Assembly: GCF_003591515.1 (NCBI RefSeq)
Contig: NZ_QZCG01000017.1
Span: 1 to 64,000 of the forward strand
DNA: 64,000 nucleotides
Reading direction: 5' to 3'
DNA from: Paracoccus onubensis
GTDB lineage: Bacteria; Pseudomonadota; Alphaproteobacteria; Rhodobacterales; Rhodobacteraceae
Shown here: piece after piece, positions 42,113 to 50,326 of the stretch
Layout of the letters: every line of letters starts with the position of its first letter
Position numbering within the stretch: position 1 is the stretch's first letter
Program-made: the position numbers and the translations under genes
The notes under the pieces: generated by a model
What the model saw: the letters and a program-made list of their open reading frames with translations, nothing else
The model's database searches: none
Told to the model about the DNA's origin: nothing

Positions 42113-43192
42113 CTAACGCGACAGCCCGCCGCTGAGGCTGGGCACGTTCCCGGCGGCAAAACCATAATGCCGCAACCAGCGCAGATCCGATTCGAAGAAG
42201 GCGCGCAGATCGGGGATGCCGTATTTCAGCATCGCCAGCCGGTCGATTCCCATGCCGAAGGCAAAGCCCTGCCACTGATCCGGATCCACCCCGGCAGAGC
42301 GCAGCACATGCGGATGCACCATGCCCGAACCGGTGACCTCCAGCCAGCCGTCGCCTTCGCCGACGCGAAGCTGGCCGCCTTCCCACGAGCATTGGATATC
42401 GACCTCGGCCGAGGGTTCGGTGAAGGGGAAATGCGAGGCGCGGAAGCGGGTTTTGACGCGGGTGCCGAAAAAGGCCGAGTAGAATTCCTCCAGCACCCAT
42501 TTCAGGTTTGCCATGGAAATGTCCCGGTCGATGGCCAGCCCTTCGAGCTGATGGAACATCGGCGTATGGGTCTGATCCATATCCATGCGATAGGTGCGGC
42601 CCGGCGCGATCACCCGGATGGGCGTGCCATGTTCCTCCATCGCGCGGATCTGCACCGGCGAGGTATGGGTGCGCAGCACATGTGGCGGGCGGTCGTCGCC
42701 CTCGGCGCGATGCATGAAGAATGTGTCATGCTCCTGCCGGGCGGGATGTTCGGGCGCGATGTTCAGGGCGTCGAAATTATACCAGTCGGATTCCACCTGC
42801 GGCCCCTCGGCCACGGCAAAGCCCATATCGGCGAAAATCGCCGCGATCTCGTCCATGACCTGCGAAATCGGATGGATCGTGCCCTGCGGACGCGGGCGGC
42901 CCGGCAATGTCACATCCAGCCATTCCTCTGCCAGTCGGGTTTCCAGCGCGGCATCTTCCAGCGCGGCCTTGCGGGCGCGCAGAGCGGTGTCGATCTCGTC
43001 GCGCAATTCGTTCAGGGCGCGGCCCTTGGTCTGACGCTCTTCGGGGGTCATCTTGCCCAATTCGCGCATCTTCAGGCTGATCTCGCCCTTTTTGCCAAGC
43101 GCGGCCAGCCTGACCTCTTCGATAGAGGCGGGGTCGGCGGCGGATTTGATGCGGTCCAGCCATTGCTGGCGCAGCGGGGTCAGATCATCCAT
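42113..43192 (-). CDS. pheS: phenylalanine-tRNA ligase alpha subunit
   Basis: A 359-residue class II synthetase subunit. The N-terminal coiled-coil begins MDDLTPLRQQWLDRI, with GKKGEISLKMRELGK, then motif 2-like LRTHTSPVQIRAME and PGRTYRMDMDQTHTPMFHQLEGL, and motif 3 GFAFGMGIDRLAMLKYGIPDLR. ATG 43192 is the canonical start. The beta subunit gene pheT is not adjacent and is not in the window. Confidence 0.96.
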   Translation of the reverse strand: MDDLTPLRQQWLDRIKSAADPASIEEVRLAALGKKGEISLKMRELGKMTPEERQTKGRALNELRDEIDTALRARKAALEDAALETRLAEEWLDVTLPGRPRPQGTIHPISQVMDEIAAIFADMGFAVAEGPQVESDWYNFDALNIAPEHPARQEHDTFFMHRAEGDDRPPHVLRTHTSPVQIRAMEEHGTPIRVIAPGRTYRMDMDQTHTPMFHQLEGLAIDRDISMANLKWVLEEFYSAFFGTRVKTRFRASHFPFTEPSAEVDIQCSWEGGQLRVGEGDGWLEVTGSGMVHPHVLRSAGVDPDQWQGFAFGMGIDRLAMLKYGIPDLRAFFESDLRWLRHYGFAAGNVPSLSGGLSR

Positions 43193-43297
43193 TTGATTAG
43201 CCTCGGCGTCATGTCGGGGCATGAACTAGCACCAGATGCGGCGGGGGGAAAGCCTTCTGCGCGGTTTTGCCCCTGTGCCCGGAGAATGGCAGGCATG

Positions 43298-43350
43298 CCA
43301 GGATGTGCCTGTGGCAACTGTCGCAGGTATTTGAGCAAAGAAGAAGGGGC
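43298..43350 (+). repeat. dispersed 3'-end repeat, copy 7 (short)
   Basis: Only the right arm is well kept (GCAGGTATTTGAGCAAAGAA). The left part, CATGCCAGGATGTGCCTGTG, is diverged. It lies 29 nt 3' of the P450 stop. Confidence 0.7.
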
Positions 43351-43378
43351 GCGGTGTTCCGGCTCAGGGCGATTGCCC

Positions 43379-44725
43379 TCAGCTCCTTGGCGATACGTTC
43401 AGCCAGACGCCGCCATGCGGGCGCAGGGTCAGGATCATGCGGGGTTCCGGATCGCGGCCCGGCACCGGCGAGAAGCGGAAACGGTTCAGCAGCGTGGCAA
43501 GGATGATGACGGCTTCCTGAATGGCGAAACTTGCGCCGATGCAGATGCGGGGGCCGGCGCCGAATGGCAGAAAGGCGAAGCGGTCCGGCGGGGTTTCGAA
43601 ACGATCGGGATCAAAAGCATCGGGATCGCGCCACAGCAGATGGTGGCGATGCAGCGCATAGATCGGCAGCACGATGGTATCGCCGGGGCGGACTTCCCGC
43701 CCGCAAAGCCGGTCGGGCGCGCGTGCCGTCCGGGCTAGGAAGGCGGCGGGGGGATAAAGGCGCAGCGCCTCGTTCACCACCTGCCCGATATAGGGGAGCG
43801 CGGGAATATCCCCGGCCTCGGCGGCGCGGCCATTCAGCACCGCGCGGGCCTCGGTCGCGGCGCGGTCCTGCACCGATGCATCGAAGGCGCAGAGATACAG
43901 CGCCCATGCCAGAGTCAGCGCCGTGGTTTCATGCCCGGCGACGATGAAGGTCAGCAGGTTGTCGCGCAATTCCCCGCGGCTCATGCTGCGCCCGGTTTCC
44001 GGGTCGGATGCGTCCAGCAGCAGATCCAGCAGATCGGGCGTGCCATCGGTTCCTGCGGCTTCCGCGCGGCGGGCGATGGCCTGATCCGCGACCTGTTTCA
44101 TCCGCTGCAGCCCCGCGCCCGACATCAGTCGCCCCGGGCGTGGCAGCCATGCGGGCAGGCCCAGCACGTCCAGAAGCGAGACTTTTGCCGTTTGGGCGAT
44201 ATAGCCGTCGATTGCCTGATGCACGGCGTCGCGGTCGAAACCCTCGCCGCCCGAGAAGGTCAGATCCGAGATCACCTCGAATGTCGCGGCGACGGTTTCG
44301 GCGAACAGATCGACCGGTTGCGACGCATTCTCAAGCCGTCTGCATGACGCCTCGGCCGCCGCCGTCATGACCGGACCCAGCGCCGAGACATGGCGATGCG
44401 CAAAGGCGGGGGCGGCTGCGCGGCGCTGCCAGCGCCATTCCGCGCCCTCGGCGATGAACAGGCTGTTGCCGATGGCGGGTTCGAGGATCAGTTTGGTGGT
44501 GGTGGATTTCGGATAATCCTCGACCCGGTCCTTGAGGATATGGCGCAGGCTGTCCGGGTCCATGACCATATGCCAGCGCAGACCCGTGCGGCCCGAGACG
44601 ATGGGTTGGCGCAGCGCGATGCCGGGGATCAGTTCCAGCACATTGCGCCGCGCGATCGCAACGGTGCCAAGGATTCCTGTCGGGCGCATGGAAAGGGGGA
44701 CTTTGACGGGTTCACACGGGGCCAT
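43379..44725 (-). CDS. cytochrome P450
   Basis: A 448-residue soluble P450. The I-helix motif is IVAGHETTALTLAWAL, the K-helix EALRLYPP, and the heme loop FGAGPRICIG with axial thiolate Cys395. There is no membrane anchor. The substrate and redox partners are unknown; no ferredoxin or reductase gene is nearby. It resembles bacterial P450s with a BM3/CYP4-like layout, which often act on fatty acids or terpenoids. Confidence 0.93.
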   Translation of the reverse strand: MAPCEPVKVPLSMRPTGILGTVAIARRNVLELIPGIALRQPIVSGRTGLRWHMVMDPDSLRHILKDRVEDYPKSTTTKLILEPAIGNSLFIAEGAEWRWQRRAAAPAFAHRHVSALGPVMTAAAEASCRRLENASQPVDLFAETVAATFEVISDLTFSGGEGFDRDAVHQAIDGYIAQTAKVSLLDVLGLPAWLPRPGRLMSGAGLQRMKQVADQAIARRAEAAGTDGTPDLLDLLLDASDPETGRSMSRGELRDNLLTFIVAGHETTALTLAWALYLCAFDASVQDRAATEARAVLNGRAAEAGDIPALPYIGQVVNEALRLYPPAAFLARTARAPDRLCGREVRPGDTIVLPIYALHRHHLLWRDPDAFDPDRFETPPDRFAFLPFGAGPRICIGASFAIQEAVIILATLLNRFRFSPVPGRDPEPRMILTLRPHGGVWLNVSPRS

Positions 44726-44790
44726 GCGTGCAAGATTAGAGCATTCTCGGGAAAAGTGGAGTGCGGTTTTCCGTCCGGGCTACCCCGGGC

Positions 44791-45609
44791 TCAGCCAAGT
44801 CCCAGCACATCCGCCATATCATATTCGCCCGGCCCCTTGTCCTGCCCCCAAAGCGCGGCGCGGATCGCGCCCCGGGCGAAGATGGCCCGGTCGGTCGCCA
44901 GATGGCGCAGGACGATGCGTTCGCCATCGGCGGCGAAGATCACGTCATGCTCGCCAACGACATTGCCGCCGCGAATGGCGGAGAAGCCGATGCTGCCCGT
45001 TTCGCGGGGGCCGGTGATTCCCTCGCGGGCAGGGGTGCGAAGGTCGGCCAGCGAAGCGCCGCGACCCTCGGCGGCGGCTTCACCCAGCATCAGGGCGGTG
45101 CCGGACGGGGCGTCGACCTTATGGCGGTGATGGGCCTCGACCACCTCGATATCCCAGTCCTCGCCCAGTGCGGCGGCGACCTTGCGGGTCAGCCCCATCA
45201 GCAGATTGACCCCAAGGCTCATATTTCCGGCCCGGATGATCGGCGCGTGGCGGGCGGCGGCCTTCAGGGGCACCAGATCGGCGTCCTCGAAGCCGGTCGT
45301 GCCGATCACATGCACGGCGCGGGCCTGCGCGGTCAGTTCCGCGAAGGCGACCGAAGCGGCCGGTGACGTGAAGTCGATGACCGCCTGCGCCTGCGCGATC
45401 GTGGCCACGGCGTCACCGCTGACCGTCACGCCGACCGCCGTACCGCCCATGGCCTCGCCGATATCCTTCCCGATCCAGTCATGGCCGGGGCGTTCCAAGA
45501 CGCCGACCAGCCGGGCGGTTTCGCTTTCCAGCAGCAGCCGGGCCAGCATCTGCCCCATCCGGCCCGATGCGCCCGTCACCACGATTCCCGGCAATTCCCG
45601 ATCACTCAT
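44791..45609 (-). CDS. dapB: 4-hydroxy-tetrahydrodipicolinate reductase
   Basis: A 272-residue NAD(P)H enzyme of lysine/diaminopimelate synthesis. The nucleotide motif is VTGASGRMGQMLARLL, with the active-site block EVVEAHHRHKVDAPSGTAL and GFSAIRGGNVVGEH. Full length. It is divergent from rbfA. Confidence 0.96.
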   Translation of the reverse strand: MSDRELPGIVVTGASGRMGQMLARLLLESETARLVGVLERPGHDWIGKDIGEAMGGTAVGVTVSGDAVATIAQAQAVIDFTSPAASVAFAELTAQARAVHVIGTTGFEDADLVPLKAAARHAPIIRAGNMSLGVNLLMGLTRKVAAALGEDWDIEVVEAHHRHKVDAPSGTALMLGEAAAEGRGASLADLRTPAREGITGPRETGSIGFSAIRGGNVVGEHDVIFAADGERIVLRHLATDRAIFARGAIRAALWGQDKGPGEYDMADVLGLG

Positions 45610-45679
45610 CTGTCACCCCCATGGTTTCGGGTCTTTTATCCCGTTGCGATGCGCGCCGCGACCCCCTATGTCGGAACGC

Positions 45680-46093
45680 ATGGCACAGAACCGCTTTTCT
45701 CATGGCAACGGCCCGTCGCAGCGGCAGCTGCGCGTGGGCGAGTTGATCCGCCGCACACTTTCCGACGTGCTTTTGCGCGGGGATGTGCATGACCCGGCCC
45801 TGAACCGGCATTCGATCACGGTCGGCGAGGTAAGCTGCTCGCCCGATCTCAAGGTGGCGACGGCCTATGTGCTGCCCCTTGGCGGACGGGAGGCGGAAGA
45901 GGCGCTTGCCGCCCTGCGCCAGAACGCGTCGGAGCTGCGGCATCTGGTGGCCCGGGGGATGTCGCTGAAATACGCCCCGGAACTGCGTTTTCGGCTGGAC
46001 GAGACTTTCGACAGGATGGACGATACCCGGCGGATGTTTCTGGATGAGCAGGTGCGCCGGGATGTCGAGGCTCCGGATGAAGACGAGGCTTGA
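45680..46093 (+). CDS. rbfA: 30S ribosome-binding factor RbfA
   Basis: A 137-residue KH-like cold-shock factor for 16S rRNA 5'-end maturation. It begins MAQNRFSHGNGPSQRQLRVGELIRRTLSDVLLRGD, with the conserved ITVGEVSCSPDLKVATAYVLPL and LKYAPELRFRLDETFDRM. An in-frame ATG at 45668 is an alternative start adding four residues. It overlaps the next gene by 17 nt. Confidence 0.94.
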   Translation: MAQNRFSHGNGPSQRQLRVGELIRRTLSDVLLRGDVHDPALNRHSITVGEVSCSPDLKVATAYVLPLGGREAEEALAALRQNASELRHLVARGMSLKYAPELRFRLDETFDRMDDTRRMFLDEQVRRDVEAPDEDEA

Positions 46094-46847
46094 TCTGCGC
46101 CGCCGGCTTGGCGTTGCGGCGGGGATGCTTCTGGCGATGACGGTGCCCGCTGTTGCGGGCTCGGGTGGTTGCGGCAAGCTGAGCCATGACGGGCAGGGCT
46201 ATGTCATCTGTCAGGTCGATGCCGCGCAAGAACCTGCGCTGCGGCTGTGGCAGGATGGCGCGGATGGTAAGCCGCTGCGGAATTTCGCGAATGTCCGCAA
46301 ATTGCTGGATCAGGGCCAAAGCCTGAATTTCGCCATGAATGCCGGGATGTTCCATTCCGATTACCGGCCCGTCGGGTTGCTGATCGTCGATGGCGAGGAA
46401 TTGTCGCCGCTGACCACGGCTGCGAGCGGCGGGAATTTCGGGATGTTGCCAAACGGGGTGTTCTGCACCGGCGGCCAGCGGCCCTTTCAGGTGATCGAAA
46501 GCCGCGCCTTTGCCGATGCCTGGCCCGAATGCCGGCTGGCCACCCAATCGGGGCCGATGCTGGTGATCGATGGCAATCTGCATCCGCGCTTTCTGGTCGA
46601 TTCGGACAGCCGATATATCCGCAATGGCGTGGGCGTTTCGCCCGATGGGCAAACAGCATGGTTCGCCATTTCCGACCGTCCCGTGACGTTCCACGAATTC
46701 GGGCGGCTGTTCCGCGACGGGCTTGGCGTCCGCGATGCGCTGTATTTCGACGGCTCGATCTCGCGGCTCTATGCGCCCGGCGTGAACCGCGCCGATTTCG
46801 GGCGAAGCCTTGGGCCGATGATCGGGCTGGTGGATCAGACCGGCTGA
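46077..46847 (+). CDS. phosphodiester glycosidase (NAGPA/DUF2233) family exported protein
   Basis: A 256-residue protein with a signal peptide (LGVAAGMLLAMTVPAVAGS) and one NAGPA-like domain: NFAMNAGMFHSDYRPVGLLIVDGEEL, NGVFCTGG, LATQSGPMLVIDG and DALYFDGSISRLYAPG. The family includes the uncovering enzyme N-acetylglucosamine-1-phosphodiester glycosidase; bacterial substrates are unknown, and cell-wall or exopolysaccharide phosphodiesters are plausible. ATG 46077 lies inside the end of rbfA, and truB follows after a repeat-bearing spacer. Confidence 0.88.
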   Translation: MKTRLDLRRRLGVAAGMLLAMTVPAVAGSGGCGKLSHDGQGYVICQVDAAQEPALRLWQDGADGKPLRNFANVRKLLDQGQSLNFAMNAGMFHSDYRPVGLLIVDGEELSPLTTAASGGNFGMLPNGVFCTGGQRPFQVIESRAFADAWPECRLATQSGPMLVIDGNLHPRFLVDSDSRYIRNGVGVSPDGQTAWFAISDRPVTFHEFGRLFRDGLGVRDALYFDGSISRLYAPGVNRADFGRSLGPMIGLVDQTG

Positions 46848-46887
46848 AGGGCGATGTCCGGATCGATCCGGGGACTCGGCCACGCCC

Positions 46888-46966
46888 TCCTCTTCTTCTT
46901 TGTCCAAATACCTCGGGGGGCGCCGGCAGGCACACCACTGGTTCGACAACCAGCCGGCGACGGCAA
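46888..46966 (-). repeat. dispersed 3'-end repeat, copy 8
   Basis: Reverse-oriented copy, CTTCTTCTTTGTCCAAATAC then CTCGGGGGGCGCCGGC. The core hairpin is CTGGTT-CGAC-AACCAG nested within CGCCGGC...GCCGGCG. It begins 41 nt after the phosphodiester glycosidase stop. Confidence 0.85.
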
Positions 46967-47042
46967 AACCCTGTTGTCGCAGCTTGACGCCCCGTGCCCC
47001 TGCCGCTATTCCGCCGATCTTCCGGAAACTCAGGGGTAACGG

Positions 47043-47936
47043 ATGGCGCGCAAGAAGGGCCGGGATATCAATGGCTGGCTGATCGTGGACAAGCCTGCGG
47101 GCATGACCTCGACCTCGGTGGTGAACAAGGTTCGCTGGGCGCTTGACGCCAAGAAGGCCGGCCACGCGGGGACTCTGGATCCGGACGCGACCGGGGTTCT
47201 GGCCGTGGCGCTGGGCGAGGCGACCAAGACCGTCAGCTATATCACCGACGCGTTGAAATGCTATGATTTCACCGTGAACTGGGGCGCGGAAACCAGCACC
47301 GACGACGCTTCGGGCGAGGTGCTGCGACGTTCCGATATCCGCCCGGATGCCGATGCCATCGAAAGGGTTATACCCGGATATCTGGGCGAGATCATGCAGG
47401 TTCCGCCGGCCTATTCGGCGGTCAAGGTACAGGGCGAACGCGCCTATGATCTGGCCCGCGAAGGGGAAGAGGTCGAACTCGCCGCCCGTCCGCTTTGGGT
47501 CGAAAGCCTGACGCTGATCGAATCGGGGCCGGATTCGGCGCGGTTCGAGATGGTTTGCGGCAAGGGCGGCTATGTCCGCTCGATCGCGCGGGATCTGGGG
47601 CGGGATCTGGGATGCCTTGGCCATGTGGCCGGGCTGCGCCGGATCTGGTCGGGGCCGTTTGACGTGCAAGATGGTGTGGGGTTCGACAAGATCGACCGCG
47701 AGACGCAGGGCTGGCTGGAAGAACAGCTTCTGCCGCTTGAGGCCGCGCTGGAGGATATGCCGGTGCTGCGGGCCACGCCGCAGGGCGCACAGCGGATCCG
47801 CAACGGAAATCCGGGCGAAGTGACCGGCACGGCGGAATGGGGCGAGGCCGTCTGGGTCAGTGATGGCGAAGGCCCGGTCTGCATCGGCCGCTATCAGGGC
47901 GGCACCGTTCAGCCCGAGCGGGTGTTCAACCTGTAA
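47043..47936 (+). CDS. truB: tRNA pseudouridine(55) synthase TruB
   Basis: A 297-residue enzyme that makes pseudouridine 55 in the T-loop of tRNAs. It has INGWLIVDKPAGMTSTSVVNKVRW, the catalytic Asp in GHAGTLDPDATGVLAVALGEATK, VPPAYSAVKVQGERAYDLAR and GKGGYVRSIARDLG. Full length. It follows rbfA and the glycosidase gene in the same direction. Confidence 0.97.
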   Translation: MARKKGRDINGWLIVDKPAGMTSTSVVNKVRWALDAKKAGHAGTLDPDATGVLAVALGEATKTVSYITDALKCYDFTVNWGAETSTDDASGEVLRRSDIRPDADAIERVIPGYLGEIMQVPPAYSAVKVQGERAYDLAREGEEVELAARPLWVESLTLIESGPDSARFEMVCGKGGYVRSIARDLGRDLGCLGHVAGLRRIWSGPFDVQDGVGFDKIDRETQGWLEEQLLPLEAALEDMPVLRATPQGAQRIRNGNPGEVTGTAEWGEAVWVSDGEGPVCIGRYQGGTVQPERVFNL

Positions 47937-48027
47937 GACATTTCAGGATGCCGGGCTTGCGTCGGCAGATTCGGTGGAAACAACATCAGCATGATGGTTT
48001 CATTCGATTATGGGTGACGAGCCTTTT

Positions 48028-48098
48028 GCGTCCCGCGATGGCCGGGGGATTTTGCATCCCCCGGACCCCCGGCAAGGTATTTGAGCAAAGAAGAAGAG
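48028..48098 (+). repeat. dispersed 3'-end repeat, copy 9
   Basis: Left arm GCGTCCCGCGATGGCCGGGG; right arm CAAGGTATTTGAGCAAAGAA. The core hairpin GGGGGATTTTGCATCCCCC is identical to copy 2. It is 92 nt after truB, and the remaining 47937-48233 spacer shows no gene. Confidence 0.85.
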
Positions 48099-48233
48099 AC
48101 AGAGGCCGGACAGGCACGATCGGAAGCGGCTCGTCGGATCGTGAAACGCCTTGATGTAATGCCGGAACGCTGTAGCGGTGGGTTTGCCGATATTTTATGG
48201 CCTGCCACAGGCGCGATCCTCCGGAGGGGAGGT

Positions 48234-48665
48234 TCATGCCTCCTGCTGCATCACTTCAAGAGCGCGCCGCAAAACCGCCGCAACCTGATCGCTGAGCGGC
48301 AAATTTCCGGCAAGGACATGTTCAACCGGGTACCAGCCAGCCTCAAACGCGTCATCGGCGGCCGTGGGTTGGCCGTCAAGATAGTCGCACAGAACCGCGG
48401 CCAGCAGGAAATGATGTTGCAACGCGCCGTCGGAACCGTGCCGGATCATATCGACATTCTCGATATAACGGCGCGGCGCGGCGATCACGCCGGTTTCCTC
48501 GGCCAGTTCGCGGGCGGCGGCCTGCAACGCCGTTTCCCCCAGTTCCACATGACCGCCGGGAAATCCCCAAAGACCGGCATCAGGCGGGTTGCGGCGGCGC
48601 ACAAGAAGAACCTCATCGTCCCGAATCGTGACGGCAAGGGCAGCCAACCGGGGACAGACAGGCAT
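48234..48665 (-). CDS. Nudix hydrolase
   Basis: A 143-residue Nudix protein. The box GGHVELGETALQAAARELAEETGV is complete (Gly, Glu, Arg-Glu-x2-Glu-Glu), and the N-terminus is MPVCPRLAALAVTIRDDEVLLVRRRNPPDAGLWGFPGG. It hydrolyses an unknown nucleoside-diphosphate derivative. Its ATG shares a base with the gcrA stop, so the two are coupled. Confidence 0.92.
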   Translation of the reverse strand: MPVCPRLAALAVTIRDDEVLLVRRRNPPDAGLWGFPGGHVELGETALQAAARELAEETGVIAAPRRYIENVDMIRHGSDGALQHHFLLAAVLCDYLDGQPTAADDAFEAGWYPVEHVLAGNLPLSDQVAAVLRRALEVMQQEA

Positions 48666-49258
48666 TACCGGCGGCGGTCGCGGCGAGAGCTCATCGGCTG
48701 GAAGGCCACTCCGACATGGGCTTCGCAGTAAGGTTTGCCGGGCTGGCTGGGCAGGCCGCAGAACCAGAACTTGTCGGTCGCCGGATCGCCGATCGGCCAT
48801 TTGCAGGTCCGTTCGGTCAATTCCATCAGCGACAGCTTGCGCGCCTTTTTCTCGATCTCGCGGACGGTTGCCAGCGCCTCGGGGCTGATTTCATTGGCCG
48901 AAGGCTGCGGCGGCAAGGGCTGGCCGGCGGGAACGATGGGGCGGCGCGGCACGGGAACGAAAGACGGTTGCGCTGCGGTTTCCTGGGCCGGAGCGGGTGC
49001 CGGCTTGGCTGCTGCGGGTTCCGGCGCAGGAGAGGCTGCGGGTTTGGGCGGCTTCTTCCCGGCTTTCTTTTCGGCTGCCGGGGCGGGGGCAGGCGCGGCT
49101 TCGGCTTCGTCATTGCGGTTGGACAAGCCAAGCCGATGCACCTTGCCGATCACGGCATTGCGCGTCACCCCGCCCAATTCCTTGGCGATGGCGCTGGCCG
49201 ACTGACCCTCGGCCCACATACGTTTCAGCGTCTCGACTCGTTCGTCCGTCCAGGACAT
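48665..49258 (-). CDS. gcrA: cell cycle regulator GcrA
   Basis: A 197-residue sigma70-associated regulator of alphaproteobacteria. The N-terminal DNA-binding domain is MSWTDERVETLKRMWAEGQSASAIAKELG and RNAVIGKVHRLGLSN. A low-complexity Ala/Pro/Lys linker covers about residues 50-105, and the C-terminal RNA-polymerase-binding part has LTERTCKWPIGDPATDKFWFCGLP and YCEAHVGVAFQP. In related bacteria it activates promoters carrying methylated GANTC. Confidence 0.96.
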   Translation of the reverse strand: MSWTDERVETLKRMWAEGQSASAIAKELGGVTRNAVIGKVHRLGLSNRNDEAEAAPAPAPAAEKKAGKKPPKPAASPAPEPAAAKPAPAPAQETAAQPSFVPVPRRPIVPAGQPLPPQPSANEISPEALATVREIEKKARKLSLMELTERTCKWPIGDPATDKFWFCGLPSQPGKPYCEAHVGVAFQPMSSRRDRRR

Positions 49259-49375
49259 GACTGCCTTTCCGGGCGGGATTTGTCCGCCGCCCCATCTTGA
49301 AACCCGCGATTGACCCCGTCACAAACGGGATGCCGAGATTTAGCCCTCGTGCGAGGAAAATTCAAGGACAGCGAG

Positions 49376-50185
49376 ATGACTCCGGAGAATCAGACGGCAA
49401 TGGGCGTGCGCCGCTTCGGTCGGGTCAATTGGCTGGGGCTGCAGACCCTGGCCCGGCGCGAGGTGATGCGCTTCCTTGCGGTCTGGCAGCAGACGGTCTT
49501 TGCGCCGCTGATGACGGCGGGGCTGTTCGTTCTGGTCTTCGCGCTTGCATTGGGACGGAATCGGGGGGAAGTGATGGGCCTGCCCTATCTGGAATTCCTT
49601 GGCCCCGGCATCCTGATGATGACGGTGATCCAGAACGCCTTCGCCAATACCTCGTCCTCGATCACTTCGGCCAAGGTGCAGGGAAATATCGTCGATACGC
49701 TGATGCCGCCGCTTTCCGCAGGCGAGCTGCTAAGCGGTTATCTTGCCGGATCGGTCGCCCGCGCCGCTCTGGTTGCGGTGGTGATCGGCACGGGCATGGT
49801 CATCGTCACGGGCACCGGCGTCGCGCATCCTTTCTGGGCGGCGGTCTTCATCCTGCTGGCCGCGCTGCTTCTTGGCGGGCTGGGGATCCTTGCCGGGATT
49901 CTGGCGCAGAAATTCGACCAGATGGCGGCGATCACCAATTTCGTGATCACGCCGCTGTCCTTTCTGTCCGGCACCTTCTATTCGGTCGAGGCATTGCCCG
50001 AGCCGTTCCGCAGCCTGTCGCACTGGAACCCGATCTTCTACCTGATTGACGGTGCGCGATTCGGGATTACCGGGGTCAGCGACGCTCCGGTCTGGCGCGG
50101 GCTGCTGATCTGCCTCGCCGTAGTGGTGGCGGTGTTGTATCTGTGCCGTCACTGGCTGAAAACGGGCTATCGGATGAAACCGTGA
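49376..50185 (+). CDS. ABC-2 type transporter permease
   Basis: A 269-residue permease with about six membrane segments. Markers are MRFLAVWQQTVFAPLMTAGLF, FLGPGILMMTVIQNAFANTSSSI, SFLSGTFYSVEALPEPFRSLSHWNPIFYLIDGARF and a C-terminal helix. The family exports polysaccharides, lipids or drugs. No ATPase gene is adjacent, so its partner must lie elsewhere. ATG 49376 follows AAGGACAGCGAG; the upstream frame is non-coding. It is divergent from gcrA. Confidence 0.9.
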   Translation: MTPENQTAMGVRRFGRVNWLGLQTLARREVMRFLAVWQQTVFAPLMTAGLFVLVFALALGRNRGEVMGLPYLEFLGPGILMMTVIQNAFANTSSSITSAKVQGNIVDTLMPPLSAGELLSGYLAGSVARAALVAVVIGTGMVIVTGTGVAHPFWAAVFILLAALLLGGLGILAGILAQKFDQMAAITNFVITPLSFLSGTFYSVEALPEPFRSLSHWNPIFYLIDGARFGITGVSDAPVWRGLLICLAVVVAVLYLCRHWLKTGYRMKP

Positions 50186-50326
50186 TTGCGCGTCCTGCAA
50201 AACCGCGCTATGGGCGATGTCATGATCGCCTGGACCGCCATAATCGCCCGCTCCCGACGTTGACGCTTCGTCACCGTCCGATCGTACCTGCCTTCACAAT
50301 TTATCATTCCATTTGGGGAATCCGCC

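Noticed and set aside
45849..47669. 606-codon minus-strand open frame across rbfA, the glycosidase and truB
   Set aside because: It is antisense to three genes with clear motifs, crosses a dispersed repeat and has Arg/Pro/His-rich shadow composition.
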